A DNA stretch of 64,000 bases from Sipunculus nudus. Taxonomy: Eukaryota > Annelida > Sipuncula > Golfingiida > Sipunculidae. Position 1 is the first letter of the stretch. Every line of letters starts with the position of its first letter. Made by a program: the position numbers and the translations under genes. Below, in pieces: positions 1 to 11,665 of this stretch. Location of the stretch: positions 22,727,400-22,791,399 of the forward strand of contig CM049322.1 in the NCBI GenBank assembly GCA_026874595.1, written 5' to 3'. Below the pieces are notes generated by a model. It saw only the letters and a list, made by a program, of their open reading frames with translations, was not told the DNA's origin and searched no databases.

Positions 1-3000
1 GGAAGAGTTTGAGGGTAGGAAGGTGTATCTTCACACCTTAACAGTTAGAGCAGGAAGGGGTGTTTTTAGGGCAGGAAGAGTTTGAGGGTAGGAAGGTGTA
101 TCTTCACACCTTTACAGTTAGAGCAGGAAGGGGTGTTATTAGGACAGGAAGAGTTTGAGGGTAGGAAGGTGTATCTTCACACCTTTACAGTTAGAGCAGG
201 AAGGGGTGTTATTAGAACAGGAAGAGTTTGAGGGTAGGAAGGTGTATCTTCACACCTTAACAGTTAGAGCAGGAAGGGGTGTTATTAGGACAGGAAGAGT
301 TTGAGGGTAGGAAGGTGTATCTTCACACCTTTACAGTTAGAGCAGGAAAGGGTGTTATTAGAACAGGAAGAGTTTGAGGGTAGGACGGTGTATCTTCACA
401 CCTTAACAGTTAGAGCAGGAAGGGGTGTTATTAGGACAGGAAGAGTTTGAGGGTAGGAAGGTGTATCTTCACACCTTTACAGTTAGAGCAGGAAGGGGTG
501 TTATTAGGGCAGGAAGAGTTTGAGGGTAGGAAGGTGTATCTTCACACCTTTACAGTTAGAGCAGGAAGGGGTGTTATTAGGACAGGAAGAGTTTGAGGGT
601 AGGAAGGTGTATCTTCACACCTTTACAGTTAGAGCAGGAAGGGGTGTTATTAGGACAGGAAGAGTTTGAGGGTAGGAAGGTGTATCTTCACACCTTTACA
701 GTTAAAGCAGGAAGGGGTGTTATTAGGGCAGGAAGAGTTTGAGGGTAGGAAGGTGTATCTTCACACCTTAACAGTTAGAGCAGGAAGGGGTGTTATTAGG
801 GCAGGAAGAGTTCGAGGGTAGGAAGGTGTATCTTCACACCTTTACAGTTAGAGCAGGAAGGGGTGTTATTAGGACAGGAAGAGTTTGAGGGTAGGAAGGT
901 GCATCTTCACACCTTAATAGTAAGAGCAGGAAGGGGTGTTATTAGGGCAGGAAGAGTTTGAGGGTAGGAAGGTGTATCTTCACACCTTTACAGTTAGAGC
1001 AGGAAGGGGTGTTATTAGGACAGGAAGAGTTTGAGGGTAGGAAGGTGTATCTTCACACCTTAACAGTTAGAGCAGGAAGGGGTGTTATTAGGACAGGAAG
1101 AGTTTGAGGGTAGGAAGGTGTATCTTCACACCTTTACAGTTAGAGCAGGAAGGGGTGTTATTAGGGCAGGAAGAGTTTGAGGGTAGGAAGGTGTATCTTC
1201 ACACCTTTACAGTTAGAGCAGGAAGGAGTGTTATTATGGCAGGAAGAGTTTGAGGGTAGGAAGGTGTATCTTCACACCTTTACAGTTAGAGCAGGAAGGG
1301 GTGTTATTAGGGCAGGAAGATTTTGAGGGTAGGAAGGTGTATCTTCACACCTTTACAGTTAGAGCAGGAAGGGGTGTTATTAGGGCAGGAAGAGTTTGAG
1401 GGTAGGAAGGTGTATCTTCACACCTTTACAGTTAGAGCAGGAAGGGGTGTTATTAGGGCAGGAAGAGTTTGAGGGTAGGAAGGTGTATCTTCACACCTTT
1501 ACAGTTAGAGCAGGAAGGGGTGTTGTTAGGACAGGAAGAGTTTGAGGGTGGGAAGGTGTATCTTCACACCTTAACAGTTAGAGCAGGAAGGGGTGTTATT
1601 TGGGCAGGAAGAGTTTGAGGGTAGGAAGGTGTATCTTCACACCTTTACAGTTAGAGCAGGAAGGGGTGTTATTAGGGCAGGAAGAGTTTGAGTGTAGGAA
1701 GGTGTATCTTCACACCTTTACAGTTAGAGCAGGAAGGGGTGTTATTAGGGCAGGAAGAGTTTGAGGGTAGGAAGGTGTATCTTCACACCTTTACAGTTAG
1801 AGCAGGAAGGGGTGTTATTAGGACAGGAAGAGTTTGAGGGTAGAAGGTGTATCTTCACACATTTACAGTTAGAGCAGGAAGGGGTGTTATTAGGGCAGGA
1901 AGAGTTTGAGGGTAGGAAGGTGTATCTTCACACCTTAACAGTTAGAGCAAGAAGGTATGTTGTTAGGACAGGAAGAGTTTGAGGGTAGGAAGGTGTATCT
2001 TCACACCTTAACAGTTAGAGCAGGAAGGGGTGTTATTAGGGCAGGAAGAGTTTGAGGGTAGGAAGGTGTATCTTCACACCTTTACAGTTAGAGCAGGAAG
2101 GGGTGTTATTAGGGCAGGAGGATTTGAGGTTAGGAAGGTGTATCTTCACACCTTAACAGTTAGAGCAGGAAGGGATGTTGTTAGGACAGGAAGAGTTTGA
2201 GGGTAGGAAGGTGTATCTTCACACCTTTACAGTTAGAGCAGGAAGGGGTGTTATTAGGGCAGGAAGAGTTTGAGGGTAGGAAGGTGTATCTTCACACCTT
2301 AACAGTTAGAGCAGGAAGGGATGTTGTTAGGACAGGAAGAGTTTGAGGGTAGGAAGGTGTATCTTCACACCTTAACAGTTAGAGCAGGAAGGGGTGTTAT
2401 TAGGACAGGAAGAGTTTGAGGGTAGGAAGGTGTATCTTCACACCTTAACAGTTAGAGCAGGAAGGGATGTTATTAGGGCAGGAAGAGTTTGAGCAGGAAG
2501 GGGTGTTATTAGGACAGGAAGAGTTTGAGGGTAGGAAGGTGTATCTTCACACCTTAACAGTTAGAGCAGGAAGGGGTTTTATTAGGGCAGGAAGAGTTTG
2601 AGGGTAGGAAGGTGTATCTTCACACTTTAACAGTTAGAGCAGGAAGGGGTGTTATTAGGGCAGGAAGAGTTTGAGCAGGAAGGGGTGTTATTAGGACAGG
2701 AAGAGTTTGAGGGTAGGAAGGTGTATCTTCACACCTTAACAGTTAGAGCAGGAAGGGGTGTTATTAGGGCAGGAAGAGTTTGAGGGTAGGAAGGTGTATC
2801 TTCACACCTTTACAGTTAGAGCAGGAAGGGGTGTTATTAGGGCAGGAAGAGTTTGAGGGTAGGAAGGTGTATCTTCACACCTTAACAGTTAGAGCAGGAA
2901 GGGATGTTGTTAGGACAGGAAGAGTTTGAGGGTAGGAAGGTGTATCTTCACACCTTTACAGTTAGAGCAGGAAGGGGTGTTATTAGGGCAGGAAGAGTTT

Positions 3001-3287
3001 GAGGGTAGGAAGGTGTATCTTCACACCTTAACAGTTAGAGCAGGAGGGGATGTTGTTAGGACAGGAAGAGTTTGAGGGTAGGAAGGTGTATCTTCACACC
3101 TTAACAGTTAGAGCAGGAAGGGGTGTTATTAGGACAGGAAGAGTTTGAGGGTAGGAAGGTGTATCTTCACACCTTAACAGTTAGAGCAGGAAGGGATGTT
3201 GTTAGGACAGGAAGAGTTTGAGGGTAGGAAGGTGTATCTTCACACCTTTACAGTTAGAGCAGGAAGGGGTGTTATTAGGGCAGGAAA
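1..3287. repeat. 73-bp tandem satellite array, ~45 copies
   Basis: A 73-bp unit (begins GGAAGAGTTTGAGGGTAGGA; contains GTGTATCTTCACACCTT) repeats head to tail from base 1, so the array extends beyond the window. Copies differ at a few recurrent sites: CCTTTACA or CCTTAACA, and GGGC or GGAC at the unit end. Two shortened units of about half length occur near 2480 and 2665. The array stops abruptly at ~3287, 130 bp before the first recognised exon of the downstream gene, so it probably lies in an intron. Reading frames inside it are by-products of the repeat (73 is not a multiple of 3, so frame shifts at each unit). Confidence 0.97.
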
Positions 3288-3416
3288 CGTGGGTCGGTGG
3301 GGGGAGGGTGCCTTCCTTCCCTGACTGCCAGGGCAGAAGGGCTGCTTATTCCTTTAATGTTATAATGTTGTTAAGGGGAAGTGAGTGTGGTAACGATGAC
3401 TTCTGTTTAATTTTAG

Positions 3417-4497
3417 CGAACTACTCCGTGGAGCAGATAGAAGATAAAATAATTGTGAAATTTCTAAACAAAGACTATTTTGACAAGCTGTTGGAGGCAT
3501 TGTGTAAGAGGTACAAGCATCTACAGTGGCGCAACATGGAGGCAGATCATGAAGGCGTGGTGACCAGCTCCACGGGCGTGCCCGTCAGCCTGTCAGTCAT
3601 GCCGTCAGATCACGTGATACACATCACCAAACCCGGCAATCTAACATGGGTCATGAATGATTTTCAGAACATCTGTAAGAACTTGGTAGTTACAGGTGAG
3701 ATAATTATATGAGCTAGCAGGTAGATGCCTAATTACAGAAGTTTTCGCATGGTATGACGTTTAACTCTGGTTCAGTTTGTGTACACTGAATTGACCAAAT
3801 TTATTGACCAAATCAAATTTCTTTAATTTTTTTATTTTCTTGTCTTGTATTAATTATTCAGAGGTCATATGTTAGTTATTGTCTTAAAAACCTGCACCAA
3901 GAAAGACATAACACTGGTCGATTTTATAATTTGTAATCAAGAATAGTTACAAAACACCAGTCTCATTATGGTTTTAATTAATTTGCATAGTTAATCACAT
4001 TTTTTAAATTTTCTCTAGAAATCACAGAATCTCACAGTCGGCCGTCATCGTCGGCCCGGTGTCTGGAGCCGCGGTTACCAACCATCGGGGAAGAGTTCAT
4101 AGACGCAGGTCAGTGGTCAGTCGGTCAGTCAAACCAAAAATGTGTCGGTGAAGAGTCCTGAGTTACATGTTCTCGGGGTGAGGAACGGCGGTAGACTTAG
4201 CAGAAATTTCGGTATCGGAGAATATGGGGGGGGGGGGATCAGGGATAAAAATAGAATTGCTCTATACTTTAAAAAATACTTTCTAACAGGCAAGACTTTA
4301 CACTTTTCTTATACTTTTTTCAGTGGTTACTACTTCATTATTTTTTTTTTACTAAAATCATCATCTTCAGGTGGTGAATATCGGTTGTTTACCTTAACTA
4401 TTTGAATGCAGTAGACTGGCTCTGGTAATAGTTCATAATAGTAGCATTTTATATTTTCTGTGATCTTGCCAGTGTTTTACAAATCACTGAAATACTG

Positions 4498-4575
<78 letters not shown>

Positions 4576-4961
4576 ATATCTTATTACGGGGTGACATGAA
4601 AGCTTGTGCAGCTTGCTTTGCTAGCGAAGCGGCTGGTACGCCGGACTTGTGCGCCACCAACATGGGTTCGAATCCTGGATCGGCCCAATGTTTTTCCCTG
4701 AACAATTTGTCATCGTAACAAAATGGGGGCACGTCCGGCATGGAGATAAACTTTGTGGCCTTGAGAATAAGCTCACCAAAGTGTGACTCCTAGGATAATT
4801 AATCTTGTTCTGATAGCAGAACTCTCTTTAGAGGGGGAGTATTACGGGGTGACATAAAAGCGGACCGAACTGTCTCGCTAGTACGCCGGACTTGTGCGCC
4901 ACCAACATGGGTTCGAATCCGGGATCTGTCCAATGTTTTCCCCTGAACAAATTGTCCTCAC

Positions 4962-5011
<50 letters not shown>

Positions 5012-7730
5012 TATAAATTACATTAAATATAAATATATATATATAGGTGTGTGAATGTATGCAATATTTAGCTCTAATTTCTTAATCACCTTCTCTGTAA
5101 TATAGAGTAATTATGTTTACAATATGGGTAAATAACTTTGGGTAATTAAAAAAACACCTAAACCACACATCTGCCAAGGTATGTGTGTATACACTTTTAT
5201 GAATCATTTGTATTTCGTATGTAATAAAATGTCTTAAACTTCACATAATTTAATCGTCAACCATCACGTTATCCATAACGTCATTAAGGTCACTGTGTAA
5301 TCAATAGCCATGACTGTTGTGCATCTATCATTTATGTTCTGTTTCTTAACAAATATGATACTATTCTATAAACATTCTTTATTTTATATATGTATAATCT
5401 CCTTTTTATACAAAATATATACAATGTTCTAAAATATAAATACATGTTCGTTGGAAAGCCTTGGGTTAAAACCAACTAAACTACACATTTACCAATACCC
5501 TGATTCCAAAAGCAAAATTGAGTTAAAATGGAAATGCATTTGTATGCGTATTTGCATTTACTGATTACAATCGCATTTGCATTAAGTTTTGTTAAAAGTA
5601 ATTCCCAATTATTCTTTTTTAATTCATTTGAGTCGTATTTGATTTTATTTCTTGCAGGAGATTACAAGGTAAAGGTCTGCCAGACGGAAATAGAGGTCAA
5701 GTTCCTGAGTGACCTGACGTTTTGTACATTTCGTCGTTTCCTTGACAACCGTTACCCGACAGCGGCGTGGTCTAAGTACCTACAGCGTGACTGTTGTCAG
5801 GTCGGTATCGACTCCGGCAAGACCGTCACGCTCCACCTATGGGAGGATGTTTGTACTATCTGGGTGGCTGGGGACGGACGTAAGGACTGGTACATGTCGG
5901 TGTTCCAGTCCGTCATATCAGACATTCTTAAAGGAAGAGTACCAAGTAAGTTAAACGTCATAACAGGTACATTTCTGTGTACTGATGAATACTTTTTGCT
6001 TCATCTTTCTGAATTTATTTATATAATCTAATATTTATAATTTATGTAATATCTATATTTATAATTATATTTAAGGGTCCTTCGGAGTCCCCATGGTGCA
6101 TATATATATATAGAATGCATTTTGGATAAGAACGTTACCATCTCGAAATGCATATGAAGGAAATACAAAAAGAAATAATGCATGGTTTTTATGTGAATTT
6201 AAATCAACCGTGATACTTTTTGTAGTGATAAATCCTCTGTACTTTGTGTTCGCACGATAGGCAGCGCGCGACACCGGAAGTCAATATCGTCTGCGTCCTC
6301 CGGCAGGCGGTCAGGACTTGCAACGCCAAGTATAGCCTCGTATCGGGATTACCCAGGTAACGCCTCACAAATGCATGACAAAGATACAGAGCCAGTTATA
6401 GATCCAAACCATATTTCCAAAAATGTCAACGCTATAGGAGTAACGATTGGTACAACCTATACAGAAAGTCCTTATTTAAAGGAAGTCACCCTCTGCAATC
6501 CGTTTTATTTGTTTTCCTTAAGGGAAATACTTGCAGGCTAAGATTACCCCTCATATCCTAACGCCACTGTCATCTTACCGCATGATGATTTATTGTTAAC
6601 ACTTTTATCGTAATAGTATACTGTTATTATTATTAATAATATACTATCATTTTTAAAAAAGATTATACTTCATCGACATTGTGCAATGCACATCTATTAG
6701 TGGGTGCTCATATCTGTATCTTTATGTTTAAGCATATTGTTGGCATATAACAATTAGGACAGATACTGGAACGAAACAAAAAGAAACAGCTCATCGTTTT
6801 CTCGTGACTTTATTTTCCCAATGATCATTATTAGTATTACTTTCTTCATATTGGCTCACGTGCAACCCACATCTAGAACAGCAATACCTCAGAGAGCTGA
6901 AGTTTTTTATCTTTATTTTTTTCCATGTTGGAGAAAATTCGTAGAACTGGTGTCCATAAAAACAGAAAAATCCTAATGGTTAACATGAATGTTTAAAATC
7001 TGTGATAAATATTCGATTTCAGTTTCATACACGGTGAAAACATTAGACCAAGGAGGATACGAGATCGACTTCGCCACGAATCAGTACTTACCTATCATCA
7101 AATCAACTATCACGGAGCAACACCCTGCAAAGCTATGGAAATGCTACACCAGCCGCCAGGTGGTGTCACTCTCCACCGCCAGTGGGCACTCCGTGACGGT
7201 ACATGTATCTAGCGAAAACTCTGACATGAACAAAATGTGGATCTTTGATGACCCAGGATGCAAGGACTGGTTCAACTCAGAGTTCAAACAGCTGTATTCA
7301 GCGGCCTACGAGGTGGTGCACAATATATCAGGTACTGAAATAAGCTCAATTCAGAAAATTGTTCCTTCTCTCTGTCGAGTTCTCGAGTAGTCGAGCCCAG
7401 TTAGGGTCTTAACACACTAGTCTGGGCCACTTCCAAGCTTATGCAAACATGATAATTCAAATAGCTTCCCGGCTAGAACTTATTCATTAAAAATCGATTA
7501 ATAGTCATTATGTCTTAATTTTATTACCAATAAAGTATAAATTTATTTTTCCATCTATAATGCTTCATTCCTGTTTACAATTGAAAAATATGAATAGTGA
7601 CTGAAAATTTGTTATTTAATCTTTAAATATTAAATTTTACTTTCTTTTTACTGTGTACATGACAGAAGTCCAGCCGGTCATGGACATTCAGGACGAAGGC
7701 GCCATCGCGCCGGTCGAGAGCCCTGTGTGA
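3417..7730 (+). CDS. Three-repeat domain protein, 3' part (six exons)
   Basis: Unrecognised protein. Exons read 3417-3695, 4019-4108, 5658-5945, 6261-6356, 7023-7331 and 7666-7730 (stop TGA), giving 374 complete codons; the 5' end lies left of the window or beyond the satellite. All introns are GT/AG and phase 1. The long exons (279, 288, 309 bp) each encode a ~90-residue domain; the short exons (90 and 96 bp) encode Ser/Arg-rich linkers, and the last is an acidic tail ending PVESPV. The three domains are diverged copies: start Y-x-V, then a beta-like I-x-V-K-F-L, a helix ending R-Y-x(4)-W, a hairpin around [ST]-G-x-x-V-[ST]-[LV], and W-x(3)-[DEV]-F near the end. No signal peptide or membrane segment is visible. 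The domain resembles, from memory, a short module seen in many uncharacterised invertebrate proteins; I cannot name it with certainty. Confidence 0.8.
4499..4569. repeat. (TA)n microsatellite
   Basis: About 35 TA units. Similar tracts occur at ~4963-5001, 11626-11662, 18731-18766, 25689-25750 and 56809-56846. Confidence 0.95.
4582..4760 (+). mobile_element. tRNA-derived SINE copy 1
   Basis: Begins TATTACGGGGTGACAT, has a box A-like TAGCGAAGCGGCTGG and a canonical box B GGTTCGAATCC at 4665-4675, then a body containing CCCTGAACAA. Sits in an intron of the three-repeat gene, after a (TA)n tract at 4500-4568. The 3' end is uncertain. Confidence 0.7.
4840..4965 (+). mobile_element. tRNA-derived SINE copy 2
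   Basis: Same 5' start (TATTACGGGGTGACAT), box B GGTTCGAATCC at 4910-4920 and CCCTGAACAA body as the copy 258 bp upstream, with a shortened box A region. It ends in a (TA)n tract. Two copies this close in the same orientation could be separate insertions or a local duplication. Confidence 0.7.
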
Positions 7731-9571
7731 TGTCATATCCGGGCGGGAAACCGCTTCCTCGTTGCCTTGCAAACTATTCGCACAACTGAAGTTGTTAATC
7801 CAAGACTTATCTCTTGCTGCCTTTACCTGAAGATATATCGGTGCCTGTCAAAAACTACTGCCAAAGTTTCCGGTGACGTCACCCCTATTTACACTGACTG
7901 TGCCTTTGACATTAAGTCAGTTCCACTGCTGCCTAAAACGGCAAAGCAAAGGTCGCATGTCGGAAAAGCCAAACATGAACGGGTCATCTGAACGGGAATC
8001 ACTACCGATTGACAGATTGTGATGTTAACATGACATGTGGTCATGTATAATCAGGACAACATGATCTGATGACATATACGCTGCCAGTTTACGTATGGTC
8101 TGGTAACGTATACTTTGCCAGTGTACGCATGGTCTGGTGACGTATACATAGCAAATGAATGTATGGTGTGTTGACGTATACATAGCAAAAGAACGCATGA
8201 TCTGGTGACGTATACATAGCAAATGTAGGTATGGTCTGGCGTCGTATACATAGCCAATGAACCCACGTACAATACGTCTTTTACGTATAAACTGCAGATG
8301 TACATTTAAAACACTACACTACCGATTGGATTAATTCCTGCGGTAACCAGTTCAGGACATACGTTAGCTCCACCATACAAGATCCGTGGACATGATTTCT
8401 CAAATGTTTTATTTATTTGTTTGGTATGGTTGTAATACTAACATTGTTGACAATTGCATAACACGCATAATATTTCAAGTGCAAAAAAAATAAATTGCTT
8501 AATGCTCAAAAGTTTAAATTAGGAGCAGAGTAAAATATGTAAACATAGAGCGCCCCTAGTGGCAGATGTCATGCAGGCAGCCATGTTTTGTTTACACATT
8601 ATACTAGCTGAATCTGAGATCCCTGGTGATGCCAAACCCACAAACAACAAATTACATAATTTTTGTAAGTTAATATTGTAAAACCTTATTGTGGATATAC
8701 TAATGTGAAGGATTAATTGCATTTTTATGCAGACATCGTACAGTTATGAAAGATTATAACCCGGCAATTTAAAAACTAGCTATCACTACTTGTTACATTT
8801 TCGATGCGTTTGTTAGTGGTTGGTTTGTAACCTGACGGTAAAATTATTGAAGGTGTGCCCAGAAGGGTATTGCCCCTAGTGAAAGATAGGAAATTATGAC
8901 GTTTACGCGATGTGAAGGTCGGGTGAAGGCCAATAAATTCCGACAGTGTTAATTAGTCATTTCATGGATTGTTACACATAAAATCTGCACACTGTATTAA
9001 CTGCATAGGACGTGGGGCCAATTTTCACCCATAACTTTGAGGGACATATTACAAACTACTGCATGTCAAAATGTTCAACTTGACCACCAGGATGGCAGTT
9101 TTCATCCATAAAGTGCTCGAAATTACACTGCAGGCCGGTGACAATGTAGGCTTTGATAACACTGAATCCTGGTTGGGAATGAGATATAGTCAACCCTATA
9201 GCCCTTTGAACGAAATTCAATAGAGACTTTTTTAATTCTGTGTGTCATTATTCATTACAGTTGTGCTGATGAAGCTTTTAGAATACACTTTTCAGCATAT
9301 AAAGGTGGTGCTACTTCTTCAACTTTATGCAAGGTTTGCCAGCGCAAACGTTTTCTTTTTTAGTCTTGTTCTTATTCAGAAGTTTTCTGTTTTTCTTTTT
9401 CATTATGCATCTCGCATTCAGATTTTATACATCTCCTTTTGTCACTTGACAATTTGACCTAATATCTTCAGTGATAAACCCTGATTGTCCATATAAATTC
9501 TATAACATTCATATGTTGTGTGATAAAGTAGACAAGCCAGCAATTATTGGTACTGTTCATGGCGTGTAAAC
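7731..9571. other. 3' UTR and intergenic, no gene seen
   Basis: Follows the TGA of the three-repeat gene. An AATAAA at 8489-8494 could be its poly(A) signal, but it is 760 bp downstream and in an A-rich run. A small minisatellite (8059-8260) lies within. Short reading frames here have no features of coding sequence. Confidence 0.5.
8059..8260. repeat. 34-bp minisatellite, ~6 copies
   Basis: Units such as ACGCATGGTCTGGTGACGTA followed by TACATAGCAAATGA repeat every 34 bp; the first unit is 32 bp and more diverged. It lies in the putative 3' UTR or downstream flank of the three-repeat gene. Confidence 0.9.
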
Positions 9572-9862
9572 CTGCGTTAACCGGGCGCGCGATACTCGGA
9601 TTGCGGAAGCAGAACGCAGTATGCGAATGCGATATAAAATTACGTTGGGCATTTACCTCGCGGGCGGTATAAGCCGGATGATGTTCAAACCCGTGAGATC
9701 GCGCTGGATTCGTAGGGGATACTTATGTGAACCAGAGCCCATGAGCGCTATACAGCACGCGTTTTGCGGGTCCAGTTATCCACAATGAATTCCATTTTAC
9801 CGCGTATTTCATACCGCTTTCCGCATACTGCATTCCTCATCCCTCGCGCCCGGTAAACGCAG
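9572..9862. mobile_element. MITE-like element with long imperfect TIRs
   Basis: The left end CTGCGTTAACCGGGCGCG and the reverse complement of the right end CTGCGTTTACCGGGCGCG match except one base. The similarity continues inward for about 70 bp (for example GCAGTATGCG in both arms). Length 291 bp, markedly richer in G+C than its surroundings. No coding capacity and no certain target duplication. Confidence 0.75.
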
Positions 9863-11371
9863 CCTTGTTGTTCGTAATCTTTCATATACCGCTCACGTCT
9901 CAGCATTACAGAATTCTCACGAAACATTCAATGTTTATTTTTTTATCAATACTGTCAACGTTACAAGACGGATGGATGGTGGTATTTGATAATGAATAAC
10001 AATTAGTTTCTAAGCGTCCGGTTATTTCAATAACCTGGAAGGTTCCCATTAAGTCGGCATTTTTTTATGTGCTCTGTATTGATTACTTATTTAAACACGA
10101 TAGAACGAAGAGATTCACTCTGAAATCTTAACTACATGCTGTGTCTTAATCCTGTCCTTTGCGTATAAAACTTGACATCCAGACGGATAAGAATTAACAA
10201 CCCAGTCTTATCGTATGGTAAACTCCATGCATCAATCGGCAGGACTTGAGTCACGTGGTGCAGCTGTGTTAAACTCGTTTGTTAATAAAATGGTTTGATG
10301 TGAAATATGAAGTTATGTCACAGACACTATGTTGATATACATTAAGAAGTTATTGAGCTATACAATCTCGACATTGGCAATGAAATTTAAAGAAACAAAT
10401 AAATTTTATATACCAATCGAATTTTGTTTTCTTTAGCAATCAGACCTGCACTTGCCTTTTATATTTTCTTTCAGTTTTATTTTCTGTTATTAATAGGGGT
10501 GTTAATAATATTTTTATAATATGTTTGATAATATTGATAATATTAAATAATGTTCACCATTCATGAACAATTTCATAATTTTTCATATTTGGAGTCTAAT
10601 ATGATTTTAAATGGAAGTATAACTGCCAGTGATGCTACCTTAATTCAACGTTTTCTTAAATTTGATTAGGATCTTACGTTTCCATAAAACCCCAGGTAAT
10701 CTTTTTATTACTGTTTGCTTAATATAAGTGTCAAGTGTACAGAAAAGGAGGGGCAAAACACACGCGACAGCGTTTAACAGTGGAAGGGTAGGTGTCCGGA
10801 AAAGACGTGACGTCACAAGTGACGTCAAAACCAGTTATTACCACATTCTTCGAAAAATAACCACTGAAAGAACGAAAAGGTCGGATACAATTGTAGATTT
10901 TTTATTCTAGAAGCTTTTGCATAGACCAGACGCACAAAAGTCTATATTATCAGACCGGGAATTCATAAAGCACAAGTTTCGTAATGCACAAAACAGGCCA
11001 TTGCGGCAAAATTTATATCACATATTATCACCCACATATGTACTTGTGTTTGAACCGGCACCGAGAAAATTATTTCCTTAAAGCATATATGCGTTTACAT
11101 GATTCAAACAATCCGTGTAATGTTATAATTACAAAACATCGTGAAAAATACCCTGTTCTTATGATAACTCGATCTCGAAAAAAAATATCATTAAAGTAAA
11201 ATTACCAATATATATTTTTTTCTCATAGATGTATTTCTGACGAACGAAATGCATGTTTTTTTCTTCATCTCCGTTAGCATTTGATGCAATGAATGGGGGC
11301 CTGAATGATTGCTACAAAGTAAATTCTTCATATTTTTAATTCTGAAAATAGACACCAGGTGTCTGTACACA
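9863..11371. other. Intergenic, no gene recognised
   Basis: AT-rich sequence between the MITE and the terminal exon of the minus-strand KG-tail gene C. A pair of close CRE-like palindromes (GTGACGTCAC at ~10807 and GTGACGTC at ~10819) is present; no adjacent transcription unit is evident. It may include the 3' UTR of gene C. Confidence 0.4.
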
Positions 11372-11618
11372 TCAGCCCTTGGCCTTCTTTTTAGCCTTTC
11401 CCTTGGCTTTCCCTTTTGCCTTCCCTTTACTCTTGCCTTTGCTTTTAGGAGTTTTGCCTTTGTCTTTCTTTGCCTCCTCCACAGCATCATTTATCTCTTG
11501 CCATGTGGCATGTCCGGCTGCAAGCAAAATTTTACGATTAAAATATGTGGAAATATATTTGATTGATGTCTGCTTCTGGACAGTGTGTTTCAAATCTTAT
11601 ACAGTATCTTTTTTTGCG

Positions 11619-11665
<47 letters not shown>

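Noticed and set aside
1-3287. CRISPR-like array of regular repeats
   Set aside because: The whole 73-bp unit is conserved with no unique spacers, in a eukaryotic context.
4665-4920. Genuine tRNA genes at the two GGTTCGAATCC boxes
   Set aside because: Acceptor stems do not pair and both copies have a shared non-tRNA tail, so they are SINEs.
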